Shown here: in pieces, positions 7,394 through 18,014 of the stretch | How the letters are laid out: every line of letters begins with the position of its first letter | Position numbering within the stretch: position 1 is the first letter of the stretch | Assembly: GCA_030147525.1 (NCBI GenBank) | Contig: JASBVF010000024.1 | Span: 173,098-237,097 of the forward strand | Reading direction: 5' to 3' | Source of the DNA: Bacteroidota bacterium | GTDB taxonomy: Bacteria > Bacteroidota > Bacteroidia > Chitinophagales > Saprospiraceae | DNA length: 64,000 nucleotides | Notes under the pieces: generated by a model | Told to the model about the DNA's origin: nothing | Database searches by the model: none | Seen by the model: only the letters and a program-made list of their open reading frames with translations | Translations under genes and position numbers: made by a program

Positions 7394-9532
7394 ATGCTCG
7401 ACAACCTACACCTCCACCGCCTGAACGAAGCCGACAAGGCCGATATCATCGAACTGGCCGAACGCACGGCCGCCTTCCGCAGCGGCAAGGAAGACTCCGA
7501 ACGTTTCCGCCATTTTCGCCTCACACGAGGCGTGTACGGCCAGCGTCAGCAAAACGTGCAGATGTTCCGCACAAAAATTCCCTTCGGAAAACTGACCGCC
7601 GAACAGCTCATCGTGCTGGCCGATTTGTCGGATAAGTATTCCAACGGAAAACTGCACCTGACTACCCGCCAGAACGTGCAATTGCACTACGTCCCGCTCG
7701 AAGACGCTACCAAAATCTGGGTCGGTTTGGCGCAGGCTGGCATGACCGGCCGGGAAGCCTGCGGTAACACCGTGCGCAACATCACCGCCTCCGCTAATGC
7801 AGGCATTGATCCGAATGAACCGTTCGATGTCTCGCCCTACGTGCAGGCGATGTTTGAATACTTCCTTCGTAACCCGATTTGCCAGGACATGGGACGGAAG
7901 ATCAAGACGGCATTTTCGTCGAGCGAAAAGGATTCGGCTTTCACCTACATCCACGACTTTGGTTTTATCCCAAAAGTAAAAATCGTGGACGGCAAGCCTG
8001 TTCGGGGCTTCAAAGTGCTGGTGGCTGGCGGACTCGGCGCACAGGCTATTCCGGCCCACGTGGCGCATGAGTTTCTGGAAGAAGACCTGCTCATTCCGTT
8101 CAAGGAAGCGGCGCTGCGGGTGTTCGACCGCTACGGCGAGCGGGAAAAGCGGATGAAGGCGAGGATGAAATTTTTGGTGCAAAAAATCGGGCTGGAAACC
8201 TTCCTTGAATTGGTGGAAGCCGAACGCAAAGCCCTGAAACACCAGCGCTATCCAATCGACCGGACGCTGGTGCAGGTGGCAGCCCTACCCGCTGAAAAGC
8301 CGTTGCCGGAGATCATCCTGCCCGATCTGAAAAAATATTCCGACTGGCTGAGAACCAATGTTTTTGAACAAAAACAAAAAGGATTTTTTGCGGTGCAACT
8401 CAAGGTGCGCCTCGGCAATCTGACCTCGGACGATGCCCGTAAACTGGCTGCCCTGGTGAAAAAATTCGCTGCCGATGACATCCGAATCACGATGAACCAG
8501 GGCCTGGTGCTGCGATTCGTGCGTGAAAATGCACTGCCACATTTGTTCGACGGTCTCGATGAGCTTGGGCTCGGCGACCCTGGCTTTGACTCCACGGCGG
8601 ACGTGACGGCTTGCCCCGGCACAGATACCTGCGCCCTCGGCGTGACCAACAGCACGGGCATTGCGCAGCAACTCGAAAATGTCGTTCGGGAAGAGTATCC
8701 GCACCTGCTGGAGGAGACGAATTTGAAAATAAAAATCAGCGGCTGCATGAATTCCTGCGGCCAGCACATGGCTTCCAACATCGGTTTCCACGGCAGTTCG
8801 CTGAAGCGTGACAACCAGGTGGTACCTGCCCTGCAGGTCGTACTCGGCGGCGGCGTCGATCCTGACGGAACTGGTCAACTGGCAGAAAAAATCATCAAAC
8901 TGCCCACCCGCCGCATCCCCGCCGCCCTCCGTCTCGTACTCGACGACTACGAGCAAAACGCTGAGAATGAATATTTTAACCAATATTTCCGGCGGCAGGA
9001 CAAGCGCTATTTTTATGATTTACTGAAACCGCTGGCCGACCTGAACACCTTGCAGGACGAGGAACTTTTTGACTGGGGTCAAACGCAGGAGTACGTCCAG
9101 TCCATCGGCGTCGGCGAGTGCGCCGGGGTTGCCCTCGACGTGGTCGGGGCCATCATCGGCGATGCACAGAGCAAGGTGGAAGCGGCCCGGAAGTACCTTT
9201 CGAAAGATGCATTTGCCGAGGCGATTTACAGCGCTTACACGGCTTTCGTGATCGGCGCCAAGGCGGCGTTGCTGGCCAAAGACGTGCGCTGCAACACCCA
9301 CATCGGCATTCTGGAAGATTTTCAAACGCACTACGTTGAGACCGGCGATTTCACGCTCGAAACGGGTGAAGCAGACTTCGTCCACCATGTTCTGCAAAGC
9401 AACCAGCACGAACCGAAGGCGGATTTTGCCACTCGCTACCTGGCCCAGGCTGATGTTTTTTTGAAAAAAATCATCCGGCTGCGGGAAGCCCAGTTGGTTG
9501 ACAAAGTCGTGCTTGAAAATTATCGTGCTTAA
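7394..9532 (+). CDS. Siroheme sulfite/nitrite reductase fused to a C-terminal HEPN domain
   Basis: Residues 1 to about 550 form a NirA/CysI-type reductase with two ferredoxin-like and two siroheme/4Fe-4S halves. The cluster ligands are visible as CPGTDTC (Cys407, Cys413) and CMNSC (Cys451, Cys455). It would reduce sulfite to sulfide with six electrons, or nitrite to ammonia. The operon partners (siroheme synthesis, APS reductase) and the Cys leaders favour sulfite. From about residue 590 a helical HEPN-like region follows (SKVEAARKYLSKDAFAEAIYSAY ending near IIRLREAQ). HEPN domains are best known from nucleotide-binding or RNase proteins, and its role here is unknown. The 712-residue length is explained by this fusion. 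Confidence 0.85.
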   Translation: MLDNLHLHRLNEADKADIIELAERTAAFRSGKEDSERFRHFRLTRGVYGQRQQNVQMFRTKIPFGKLTAEQLIVLADLSDKYSNGKLHLTTRQNVQLHYVPLEDATKIWVGLAQAGMTGREACGNTVRNITASANAGIDPNEPFDVSPYVQAMFEYFLRNPICQDMGRKIKTAFSSSEKDSAFTYIHDFGFIPKVKIVDGKPVRGFKVLVAGGLGAQAIPAHVAHEFLEEDLLIPFKEAALRVFDRYGEREKRMKARMKFLVQKIGLETFLELVEAERKALKHQRYPIDRTLVQVAALPAEKPLPEIILPDLKKYSDWLRTNVFEQKQKGFFAVQLKVRLGNLTSDDARKLAALVKKFAADDIRITMNQGLVLRFVRENALPHLFDGLDELGLGDPGFDSTADVTACPGTDTCALGVTNSTGIAQQLENVVREEYPHLLEETNLKIKISGCMNSCGQHMASNIGFHGSSLKRDNQVVPALQVVLGGGVDPDGTGQLAEKIIKLPTRRIPAALRLVLDDYEQNAENEYFNQYFRRQDKRYFYDLLKPLADLNTLQDEELFDWGQTQEYVQSIGVGECAGVALDVVGAIIGDAQSKVEAARKYLSKDAFAEAIYSAYTAFVIGAKAALLAKDVRCNTHIGILEDFQTHYVETGDFTLETGEADFVHHVLQSNQHEPKADFATRYLAQADVFLKKIIRLREAQLVDKVVLENYRA

Positions 9533-9535
9533 ACA

Positions 9536-9630
9536 GGTTTGATTTGTTTGATTTGTTTGATGAGTTTGAGGTGTTCGATGCGCCTCAAACAATTCAAACC
9601 CCTCAAACAAATCAAACTCATCAAACCATT
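9536..9630. repeat. TTTGA/TCAAA-rich imperfect inverted repeat
   Basis: The gap between the reductase and the methyltransferase consists of TTTGATTTGTTTGA-like units on the left and their complements on the right, and can form an imperfect hairpin. Its segment 9585-9607 recurs exactly, in reverse complement, at 26695-26717. No promoter or terminator tract was recognised. Confidence 0.7.
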
Positions 9631-9637
9631 CTAACCC

Positions 9638-10408
9638 ATGTCCACATCCATCACACCGAAAATCACACTCGTAGGCGCCGGTCCCGGCGACCCGGAACTC
9701 ATCACGCTGAAAGGCATTCGTGCCCTGCGCAAGGCGGACGTCGTGCTGTACGACGCACTGGCCAGCAACGAACTGCTCGATTTCGCACCGCCGGAGTCGC
9801 TCAAGGTTTACGTCGGTAAACGGGCCGGCAAACACTCCATGAAACAGGAGGAAATCAGCCTGCTGATGGTGCAGTTTGCCTACTCCCACGGCCACGTGGT
9901 GCGGCTGAAAGGCGGCGATCCGTTCGTTTTCGGGCGGGGCTACGAGGAGGTGGAATTTGCCCGGAATTTTAACATCCCGGTGGAAGTGGTGCCGGGAATC
10001 ACCAGCGCTGTGGCCGTGCCCGGCCTGCAAGGCATTCCGTTGACCAGCCGGAACGTAAGCGAAAGTTTCTGGGTGCTCACAGGGACGACAAAAGACGAAC
10101 AACTGTCGAACGACCTGCGCCTGGCAGCGCAATCTTCCGCCACGCTGGTCATTTTGATGGGGGTGGGCAAGCTGCCGCAAATTGCGAAGCTGCTCGCCAG
10201 CCACGGCAAGGCGGACGTGCCCGCCATGGTCATCCAGCACGGCTCGACACCGAAGGAAAAAATGGCCATCGGCACGGTCGGCACCATTTCAGGCATCGTG
10301 AAGGAAAAAGGCATCGGTACGCCCGGTATCATCGTCATTGGCGAGGTGGTAGGTCTGCACGAGTCGGTGCTGGAAACGGTGGCCGTTCAAAATATCGAAC
10401 ACATTTAA
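9638..10408 (+). CDS. cobA: Uroporphyrinogen-III C-methyltransferase
   Basis: This 256-residue cytosolic enzyme uses two S-adenosylmethionine molecules to convert uroporphyrinogen III to precorrin-2, the first step of siroheme synthesis. The tetrapyrrole-methylase signatures are clear: ITLVGAGPGDPELITLKG near the N-terminus, VVRLKGGDPFVFGRGYEE, VVPGITSAVAVP, and the closing TPGIIVIGEVV. Length is normal for the single-domain SUMT type, in contrast to the three-activity CysG of enterobacteria. The dehydrogenase for the next step is encoded 106 bases downstream, separated by a long palindrome, and the siroheme-using reductase is upstream. Confidence 0.92.
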   Translation: MSTSITPKITLVGAGPGDPELITLKGIRALRKADVVLYDALASNELLDFAPPESLKVYVGKRAGKHSMKQEEISLLMVQFAYSHGHVVRLKGGDPFVFGRGYEEVEFARNFNIPVEVVPGITSAVAVPGLQGIPLTSRNVSESFWVLTGTTKDEQLSNDLRLAAQSSATLVILMGVGKLPQIAKLLASHGKADVPAMVIQHGSTPKEKMAIGTVGTISGIVKEKGIGTPGIIVIGEVVGLHESVLETVAVQNIEHI

Positions 10409-10415
10409 AAATGCT

Positions 10416-10492
10416 GATGTTCTTCCGGTTCCGATTCCGATAGGGTGCGAATTCAATTCGCCCCCTATCGGAATCGGAACCGGAAGAACATC
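10416..10492. repeat. Near-perfect 77-base palindrome inside the operon
   Basis: A 30-base arm starting GATGTTCTTCCGGTTCCGAT (10416-10445) is followed by GCGAATT / AATTCGC at the centre and by the exact complement of the arm, ending at 10492. The transcript would form an extremely stable hairpin between cobA and the precorrin-2 dehydrogenase gene. There is no T-tract. Confidence 0.85.
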
Positions 10493-10514
10493 TGTAAAAT
10501 TTCATCTGAAAATC

Positions 10515-11117
10515 ATGACAACTCAAACAGTACTCAATCCATTGTATCCCATTTTTTTGAAACTGCACGAACTCGACCTGCTTATCGTCGGAGCGGGCGA
10601 GGTGGGGCACGAAAAACTTTTTTTCATGCTGAAAAACAGCCCGAAAGCCAACGTGACGATCGTTGCGCCGTGGGTTTCACCAAAAATTGAAGCGTTGCTG
10701 GCTGAAAATCCCGGCCACCGGGTGACTTTCCGCCGGCGGGCATTCCAGTCGACAGATGTCGTTGGTTTTCAATTGGTTATTGCAGCGACGAATGATCGGT
10801 CGCTCAATGAATCTGTCCGGGAAGCGGCCAAATCCTGGGGGGCTCTCGTCAACGTGGCAGACACGCCAGACCTTTGCGATTTTTACCTCGGAGCCGTGGT
10901 GACGAGGGGCGATTTGAAAATCGCTATTTCAACAAACGGAAAATCTCCTACATTTGCGAAGCGCTTCCGGCAACTTTTGGAAGAAGCGCTCCCTGCCAAT
11001 ACGCCAAACCTGTTAAAAAATCTTCATTCGCTAAGATCAAGGCTGACAGGTGATTTCGCTCAAAAAGTGGACCGCCTCAATGATTTGACCGCCTCGCTGG
11101 TGGATCGGAAAAATTGA
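10515..11117 (+). CDS. Precorrin-2 dehydrogenase (siroheme synthase N-terminal type)
   Basis: The 200-residue protein starts with NPLYPIFLKLHELDLLIVGAGEVG, an NAD-binding Rossmann site typical of Met8p and of the CysG N-terminus. It continues with RRRAFQSTDVVGFQLVIAATND and FYLGAVVTRGDLKIAISTNGKSPTFAKR, both conserved in this family. It oxidises precorrin-2 to sirohydrochlorin with NAD; many members also insert iron to give siroheme. No separate ferrochelatase gene is present nearby, so this protein may do both. It lacks the methyltransferase half of CysG, which is supplied by the upstream cobA. Confidence 0.88.
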   Translation: MTTQTVLNPLYPIFLKLHELDLLIVGAGEVGHEKLFFMLKNSPKANVTIVAPWVSPKIEALLAENPGHRVTFRRRAFQSTDVVGFQLVIAATNDRSLNESVREAAKSWGALVNVADTPDLCDFYLGAVVTRGDLKIAISTNGKSPTFAKRFRQLLEEALPANTPNLLKNLHSLRSRLTGDFAQKVDRLNDLTASLVDRKN

Positions 11118-11166
11118 TTTTTTGGTTTCGTTCGATATTTCAACATTCAAAAACTCAAGCAACAAA

Positions 11167-11919
11167 ATGACATTGACTGCTGAAAACATCCAATCCGTCC
11201 AGACAAAAACGAATGAATGGCAAGACATCAGCGTCGAACTGCTCAACCACATTTTCACGCCGTTGACTTTTCAGGAGCGCATTCGTCTGCTCTACAAGTA
11301 TTTTAAAACGGACGACGTGCTGCTGACCTCGTCTTTTGGTACCAACTCCGTTTTCCTGCTCTACTGGATACAGGATATCCAGCCGGAGCAAAAGGTACAT
11401 TTCATCGACACGACCTATCATTTTCCGGAAACGCTGGCGTACAAGGAAGAGCTCACCCAACGGTTCAATCTGAAGGTGGTGGACGTATTGCCAGAGCCGG
11501 ATGGAAACGCCCTCACCCGTGAGGAGCGGTGGTGGAAAGACCACCCCCGCATGTGCTGCAGCATCAATAAAGTGGTGCCGCTGGAGCCGGTGAAGGCCCG
11601 GCACAAGGTCTGGATTTCAGGTTTGATGGCTTTCCAGACAGAGTTCCGCTCCCACCTGCGGGTGTTCGAACGGCAGGGCGACATCCTCAAATTTCACCCG
11701 ATGGTGGACATCGACGAAGGGGAGGTTCTCTACTATTTTTCCCTGCACAATCTGCCCGAACACCCGCTGAAAGCACAGGGTTACGGCTCGGTCGGCTGCT
11801 CGCATTGCACCCAGAAAGGCGAAGGCCGGGAGGGGCGCTGGAAGGGGCAGAACCGGACAGAGTGCGGCCTGCATCCGGGGTATTTTATCAACCGGAAAAA
11901 CGGGCAATCGGCAAAATGA
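11167..11919 (+). CDS. cysH: Adenylyl-sulfate (APS) reductase, thioredoxin-dependent, 4Fe-4S type
   Basis: From ATG 11167 the protein has 250 residues. A TTG at 11122 would add 15 residues but is unlikely. It contains the PP-loop motif SSFGTNS, the substrate segment FIDTTYHFPET, the cluster ligands CC at 130-131 and CSHC at 211-214, and the catalytic Cys in ECGLH (233). The CC/CxxC ligand set marks the APS-reducing branch as opposed to the cluster-free PAPS reductases. It converts APS to sulfite and AMP and so feeds the sulfite reductase at the head of the operon. It appears to be the last gene; no ATP sulfurylase is nearby. Confidence 0.9.
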   Translation: MTLTAENIQSVQTKTNEWQDISVELLNHIFTPLTFQERIRLLYKYFKTDDVLLTSSFGTNSVFLLYWIQDIQPEQKVHFIDTTYHFPETLAYKEELTQRFNLKVVDVLPEPDGNALTREERWWKDHPRMCCSINKVVPLEPVKARHKVWISGLMAFQTEFRSHLRVFERQGDILKFHPMVDIDEGEVLYYFSLHNLPEHPLKAQGYGSVGCSHCTQKGEGREGRWKGQNRTECGLHPGYFINRKNGQSAK

Positions 11920-12199
11920 CCGTGATTCGACCGGCATCTTTTCTTTTTTTACCTTAAAACCAACCTGCCTGCCAGGTCAGATATTTCAAGCTCGCTATCG
12001 TCAAAGTCCGTACTGTTTTTAAAAAACGTCGCCGGATTCGGGCGATTCCATTCTGTCGTTCAGTCAGGCCGTCCGGCCCTGGACAACTATTCCCTTTTTA
12101 GCATGTTCTTACCCATTGATCGAAAAAATGCCTGCAATAGCATCCTGCGCACGATTTTCGTGTCCTTGTTTGAAATCATTGTGACCAAAATTATTCTGT
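11920..12199. other. Intergenic region between cysH and the receptor gene
   Basis: 280 bases without a convincing gene. A short open frame from 12103 merely overlaps the receptor start in another frame. I see an AGGCCGTCCGGCC dyad near 12067 and A/T-rich sequence just before the receptor ATG, but no clear -33/-7 pair, riboswitch fold or terminator. Confidence 0.4.
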
Positions 12200-14632
12200 A
12201 TGAAATTTTTCAACACCTTACTGTTATCGCTAACCTGTTTAATGCTGAATGCTCAAACCTCCGTGCAGGGCCAATTGCAGGATGCCGGTGGCCAGTCCGT
12301 CATCTTCGCTAATGTCGTACTGCACAACGCTGCCGACAGCAGCATCGCCAAGGTGGAAACCAGCGACGAGGCCGGCATTTTTAAAATACGTGGCCTCAAA
12401 GCCGGCAATTATTTTCTCGTTGCCAGCTACGTCGGCATGCCGGATTTGCGTAAGCCGGACATCACTTTAAAAAATGACCAGCAACTCGATCTCGGCGTTC
12501 TCGTCTTCTCACCTTCTGCAGTGGAACTGACGCAGGCCACTGTCACCGCCTCCCGTGCGATGGTGGAAGTGAAACCCGACCGCACGGTGTTCAACGTGCA
12601 GGGAACGATCAACAGCACCGGCTCCGATGCCATTTCGCTGCTCCGCAAAGCGCCAGGCGTGGTGGTGGACAACCAGGACAATATCAACGTCCTCGGCCGG
12701 GCGGGCGTGCTGCTCTACGTAGATGGCAAGCGCCTGCCGATCACAGGCGAGAACCTCACGAACTACCTGCAAAATCTGCCCGCCGACCAGATCGACCGCA
12801 TTGAGATCATCACCAACCCCGGCGCCCGCTACGAGGCCGAGGGTAATGCAGGCATCATCGATATCCGTTTGAAAAAAGATAAAAACCTGGGCGCCAACGG
12901 TACTGTGAACGCTACGGCCAGCCAGGGTCGCTATGCCCAGTACAATCTCGGCGGCAGCGGCAACTACCGCAACCAGTTCATGAATACGTTCGGCTCCCTG
13001 GGCCTTGGCGGCGGCGAAAGGTACATGGACATGGATTTTCTGAGTTTTCAAAACGGCCTCGTGCTGGATGAAATCAACAACCACCGCAATGAGTCCCGGT
13101 ACTACGATTTCCGTTTGGGCACTGATTTTTTTGTGGCAAAAAATCATACCATCGGCTTCCTGGTGACGGGTGGACAATCGGAACGGACCAGCAACTCTTT
13201 TAACCAAATCGCCATCTCTCCGCAAAGTGCGCAGACCGACATCGACAGCGTTCTCGTCGCTGATTCAAGGGCGGACAACGATCGAAATCAGCAAACTTTT
13301 AACATCAACTACCGCTACGACAACGGCAAGGGCCGCAGCCTGAACTTCGACCTCGACTACGGCCGCTACGAAAACGACAGCAAGCGTTTTCAGCCGAACC
13401 GCTACTTCAGCCCTGAAGGCGACAGCGTTTTAACGGAAGTGATCAACTCGTTCGACACGCCGACGGATATCGATATTTACACCGCTAAAATTGATTTCGA
13501 AGAAAAACTGGCGGGCGGAAACCTGAGCCTCGGCTCGAAACTCAGCCGGGTTGTGTCCGACAATACGTTTTTGTTTTTTGATGTAAACAACGGCTCCACC
13601 GTTCGGAATGACCGTTCGTCGAACCTGTTTAAATACGAAGAAAATGTGTACGCCGGCTACGTCAACTACGCTCGTGCGTTGAGTGAAAAATGGAATTTCT
13701 CCGCCGGTCTCCGGGTCGAAACGACGGATGCTACGGGTGACCTTCAGGCTTTCCTGCCCGAATTGCAGGAGCCGCCCGTGGAACTGAACTACACGAGCTG
13801 GTTCCCCAGCGCCGGGCTGACCTGGCAAATTGCGCAGCAACACAGCCTCGCCCTGAACTACGGCCGCCGCATCAATCGGCCGGATTACAACGTGCTGAAC
13901 CCATTCAACAACCAGATCAGCCAGCTTTCGTATGAAAAAGGCAATCCGTTCCTGCGCCCGGAAATCGTGAACAACGTGGAAGTGGGTTACACAATGAAAT
14001 ATCGTTACAATTTCAAAGTCGGCTACAGCCTCACCACCGACCAGATCACCCGCCTGATCGCCCCCGATGAAAACGACCCCCGTGCCGGTTTTATCACCTG
14101 GGCCAACCTGGCGGAGCAACGCATCTGGAGCGCCAACATCAGCGCACCGCTCGAAGTGATGAAAGGCTGGAACGCTTACATCAACCTCAGCGCCGCCCAC
14201 CAGGACAACCAGGCCGACTACGGTGATGGCGCCGTGGTGGACGTGCAGGTTTTTACCTACAATGTTTACATGCAGCACACGATCGACCTGCCATACGGTT
14301 TCAAAGGCGAAGTGTCCGGCTACTACGCCGGTCCCGGCGTTTGGGGTGGCGTGTTCGAGTACGATCCGAGCTGGAGCCTCGACCTGGGTTTGCAGCGGAA
14401 ATTTCTCAACGACCAGTTGAATGCCCGGCTCAGTGTGTCCGACATTTTTTTCCAGACTTACTGGAGCGGCTTTTCCCGCTTCAATGGTCTTTACTCCGAA
14501 GGTCGTGGCCAGTGGGACAGCCGCCGGGTGAGCCTGAGTTTGAGCTACAATTTTGGGAACCAGAACGTGAAATCCCGCAAACGGAAGACCGGACTGGAAA
14601 CGGAAGCTGGCCGGGTAGGCGGGGATAATTGA
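12200..14632 (+). CDS. TonB-dependent-receptor-like outer membrane beta-barrel protein
   Basis: An 810-residue protein with a signal peptide (MKFFNTLLLSLTCLMLNAQT). Residues about 20-110 form a carboxypeptidase-regulatory-like domain (SVQGQLQDAGGQSVIFANVV, AGIFKIRGLKAGNYFLVASYVG). A plug-like region follows (DAISLLRKAPGVVVDNQDNINVLGRAGVLLYVDGKRLP, DQIDRIEIITNPGARYEAEGNAGIIDIRLKK), then a long barrel of aromatic strands. The plug wording matches the outer-membrane beta-barrel family 3 receptors of Bacteroidota. It probably imports or senses an unknown ligand. A strong intrinsic terminator follows at 14656-14713. Link to the upstream sulfur operon is not established. Confidence 0.85.
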   Translation: MKFFNTLLLSLTCLMLNAQTSVQGQLQDAGGQSVIFANVVLHNAADSSIAKVETSDEAGIFKIRGLKAGNYFLVASYVGMPDLRKPDITLKNDQQLDLGVLVFSPSAVELTQATVTASRAMVEVKPDRTVFNVQGTINSTGSDAISLLRKAPGVVVDNQDNINVLGRAGVLLYVDGKRLPITGENLTNYLQNLPADQIDRIEIITNPGARYEAEGNAGIIDIRLKKDKNLGANGTVNATASQGRYAQYNLGGSGNYRNQFMNTFGSLGLGGGERYMDMDFLSFQNGLVLDEINNHRNESRYYDFRLGTDFFVAKNHTIGFLVTGGQSERTSNSFNQIAISPQSAQTDIDSVLVADSRADNDRNQQTFNINYRYDNGKGRSLNFDLDYGRYENDSKRFQPNRYFSPEGDSVLTEVINSFDTPTDIDIYTAKIDFEEKLAGGNLSLGSKLSRVVSDNTFLFFDVNNGSTVRNDRSSNLFKYEENVYAGYVNYARALSEKWNFSAGLRVETTDATGDLQAFLPELQEPPVELNYTSWFPSAGLTWQIAQQHSLALNYGRRINRPDYNVLNPFNNQISQLSYEKGNPFLRPEIVNNVEVGYTMKYRYNFKVGYSLTTDQITRLIAPDENDPRAGFITWANLAEQRIWSANISAPLEVMKGWNAYINLSAAHQDNQADYGDGAVVDVQVFTYNVYMQHTIDLPYGFKGEVSGYYAGPGVWGGVFEYDPSWSLDLGLQRKFLNDQLNARLSVSDIFFQTYWSGFSRFNGLYSEGRGQWDSRRVSLSLSYNFGNQNVKSRKRKTGLETEAGRVGGDN

Positions 14633-14655
14633 TTAGACGAAAATGTACAAAGGTT

Positions 14656-14713
14656 GAAGGGTTTAAGCGGCCCAATGGCAAATTTGGTGCAACCGCTTAA
14701 ACCCTTCTTTTTT
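14656..14713 (+). terminator. Intrinsic terminator of the receptor gene
   Basis: GAAGGGTTTAAGCGG at 14656-14670 pairs perfectly with 14693-14707, and six T follow at 14708-14713. It lies 24 bases after the receptor stop codon, in front of the convergent gene on the other strand. Confidence 0.85.
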
Positions 14714-14750
14714 GGTAAAAATAACAGACGAAACTTTGCTGGCTGTTTGG

Positions 14751-15197
14751 TCAAATCTTCCCTGTATGCCAGCGCCGGGTGTCCCAATGCCAGACATTTC
14801 TGGCGGGCTTGCTGATGAAGCTTGGGATGATGAAGCGGGGCTCTCCATTTCGCTTGTAAAACTCCATGATGAGCGTCACCGGGACAGTAGGAAATGGTTC
14901 TCTTTCTGCAGGGTCGATCGGTCCGCTGTTGAGCAGGGAATTCAGCATTTTTAAGATGTTCCCTACGTTTTCCGGCGGCGGCCCGGCCAATTTGCAAAAA
15001 TAATATCTGCGTTCACGGGTTACGTTGCGTACTTTACGGATTGCTTCAGAAGGCGTTTTGCAGAAACCTTTAAAATGCACGAGCGCCTTGCGTTTGTAGG
15101 GTTCCTTGCCTTTAATTACATAAAATGCGTCCGGCGGCGCTACTTTAACAAGTTTTGACCCGTCGAAAGGTCCGTGCCATTCCAGGATAATGGTCAT
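14751..15197 (-). CDS. Unknown protein, member B of a tandem paralogous pair
   Basis: A 148-residue soluble protein beginning MTIILEWHGPF and ending WHWDTRRWHTGKI. Its neighbour 15217-15666 begins MTIIVNWFGPY and ends LWNGSHWQTGTI, and both have a central tyrosine-rich strand (YYFCKLAGPPPE here, YYRAEIPYASPE there) and similar length. They are therefore duplicates that have diverged strongly in between. No signal peptide, membrane segment or catalytic motif is visible. It is the second gene of the pair, starting 19 bases after the first one ends. I do not recognise the family. The G-P aromatic start and the W-x-TG end are the only hallmarks. Confidence 0.7.
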   Translation of the reverse strand: MTIILEWHGPFDGSKLVKVAPPDAFYVIKGKEPYKRKALVHFKGFCKTPSEAIRKVRNVTRERRYYFCKLAGPPPENVGNILKMLNSLLNSGPIDPAEREPFPTVPVTLIMEFYKRNGEPRFIIPSFISKPARNVWHWDTRRWHTGKI

Positions 15198-15216
15198 GTC
15201 AAGTGATTTTAAGTGA

Positions 15217-15666
15217 TTAAATCGTGCCGGTTTGCCAATGCGAGCCGTTCCATAAAAGGAAATTTGGCAGCTCGCCCAGCATTTGGGGCCGTTTCTTCAA
15301 AGAGTACCGGTCGGGTTTATACCAGTGCATCACAATGCTCAGCAACTTTTCCCCGATGTGAAAACCCGCTTTTTTTTCGGTGAAATGCACCCGCCATACT
15401 TTCGCCAGCGTCGTTTCCACCAATTCGCTGACGTCGCCCAACTCAGGCGAGGCATAGGGGATTTCAGCCCGGTAATATTTTCGGGAAAAGACGGTCGAAG
15501 CTCGTTTTCGCAGGGTCTGATCGTCGCAGATTCCGGCATAGTAAAGTTTGTCAAATTCATCGTCGTAGCGACGGCCAAAGATCAGGTGCAACCTGGGATT
15601 GTCCGGCGTCCGTCTGTTGATTTCATTTTCTTCGTAGGGGCCGAACCAATTTACAATGATGGTCAT
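15217..15666 (-). CDS. Unknown protein, member A of a tandem paralogous pair
   Basis: A 149-residue protein upstream of its paralogue. Shared features are the opening MTII-x-W-x-GP, a central KYYRAEIPYASPELGDVSELV matching RYYFCKLAGPPPENVGNIL in the partner, and the end HWQTGTI. The middle section (PRLHLIFGRRYDDEFDKLYYAGICDDQ) suggests beta strands. There is no export signal. The start is fixed by the ATG at 15666, just before the divergent carotenoid operon. I do not recognise a domain. The repeated short-range duplication suggests a fast-evolving or defence/interaction role, but that is speculation. Confidence 0.7.
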   Translation of the reverse strand: MTIIVNWFGPYEENEINRRTPDNPRLHLIFGRRYDDEFDKLYYAGICDDQTLRKRASTVFSRKYYRAEIPYASPELGDVSELVETTLAKVWRVHFTEKKAGFHIGEKLLSIVMHWYKPDRYSLKKRPQMLGELPNFLLWNGSHWQTGTI

Positions 15667-15813
15667 GAGGAATGATTTAAATTTTCAGACAAACATATTT
15701 AATATTTTAGCCATTGCTTTATTTTTTTTGAGTTCGGAATCCTTTTTTGAAGACGAATTTTTACCATCGAAATTTCTTTGCAAAAAGCTCTTTGCAACCG
15801 GGTATCCGGGTAG

Positions 15814-17994
<2,181 letters not shown>

Positions 17995-18014
<20 letters not shown>

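Noticed and set aside
12103..12312. 69-codon frame overlapping the receptor start
   Set aside because: Runs out of frame into the clear signal peptide of the receptor gene.
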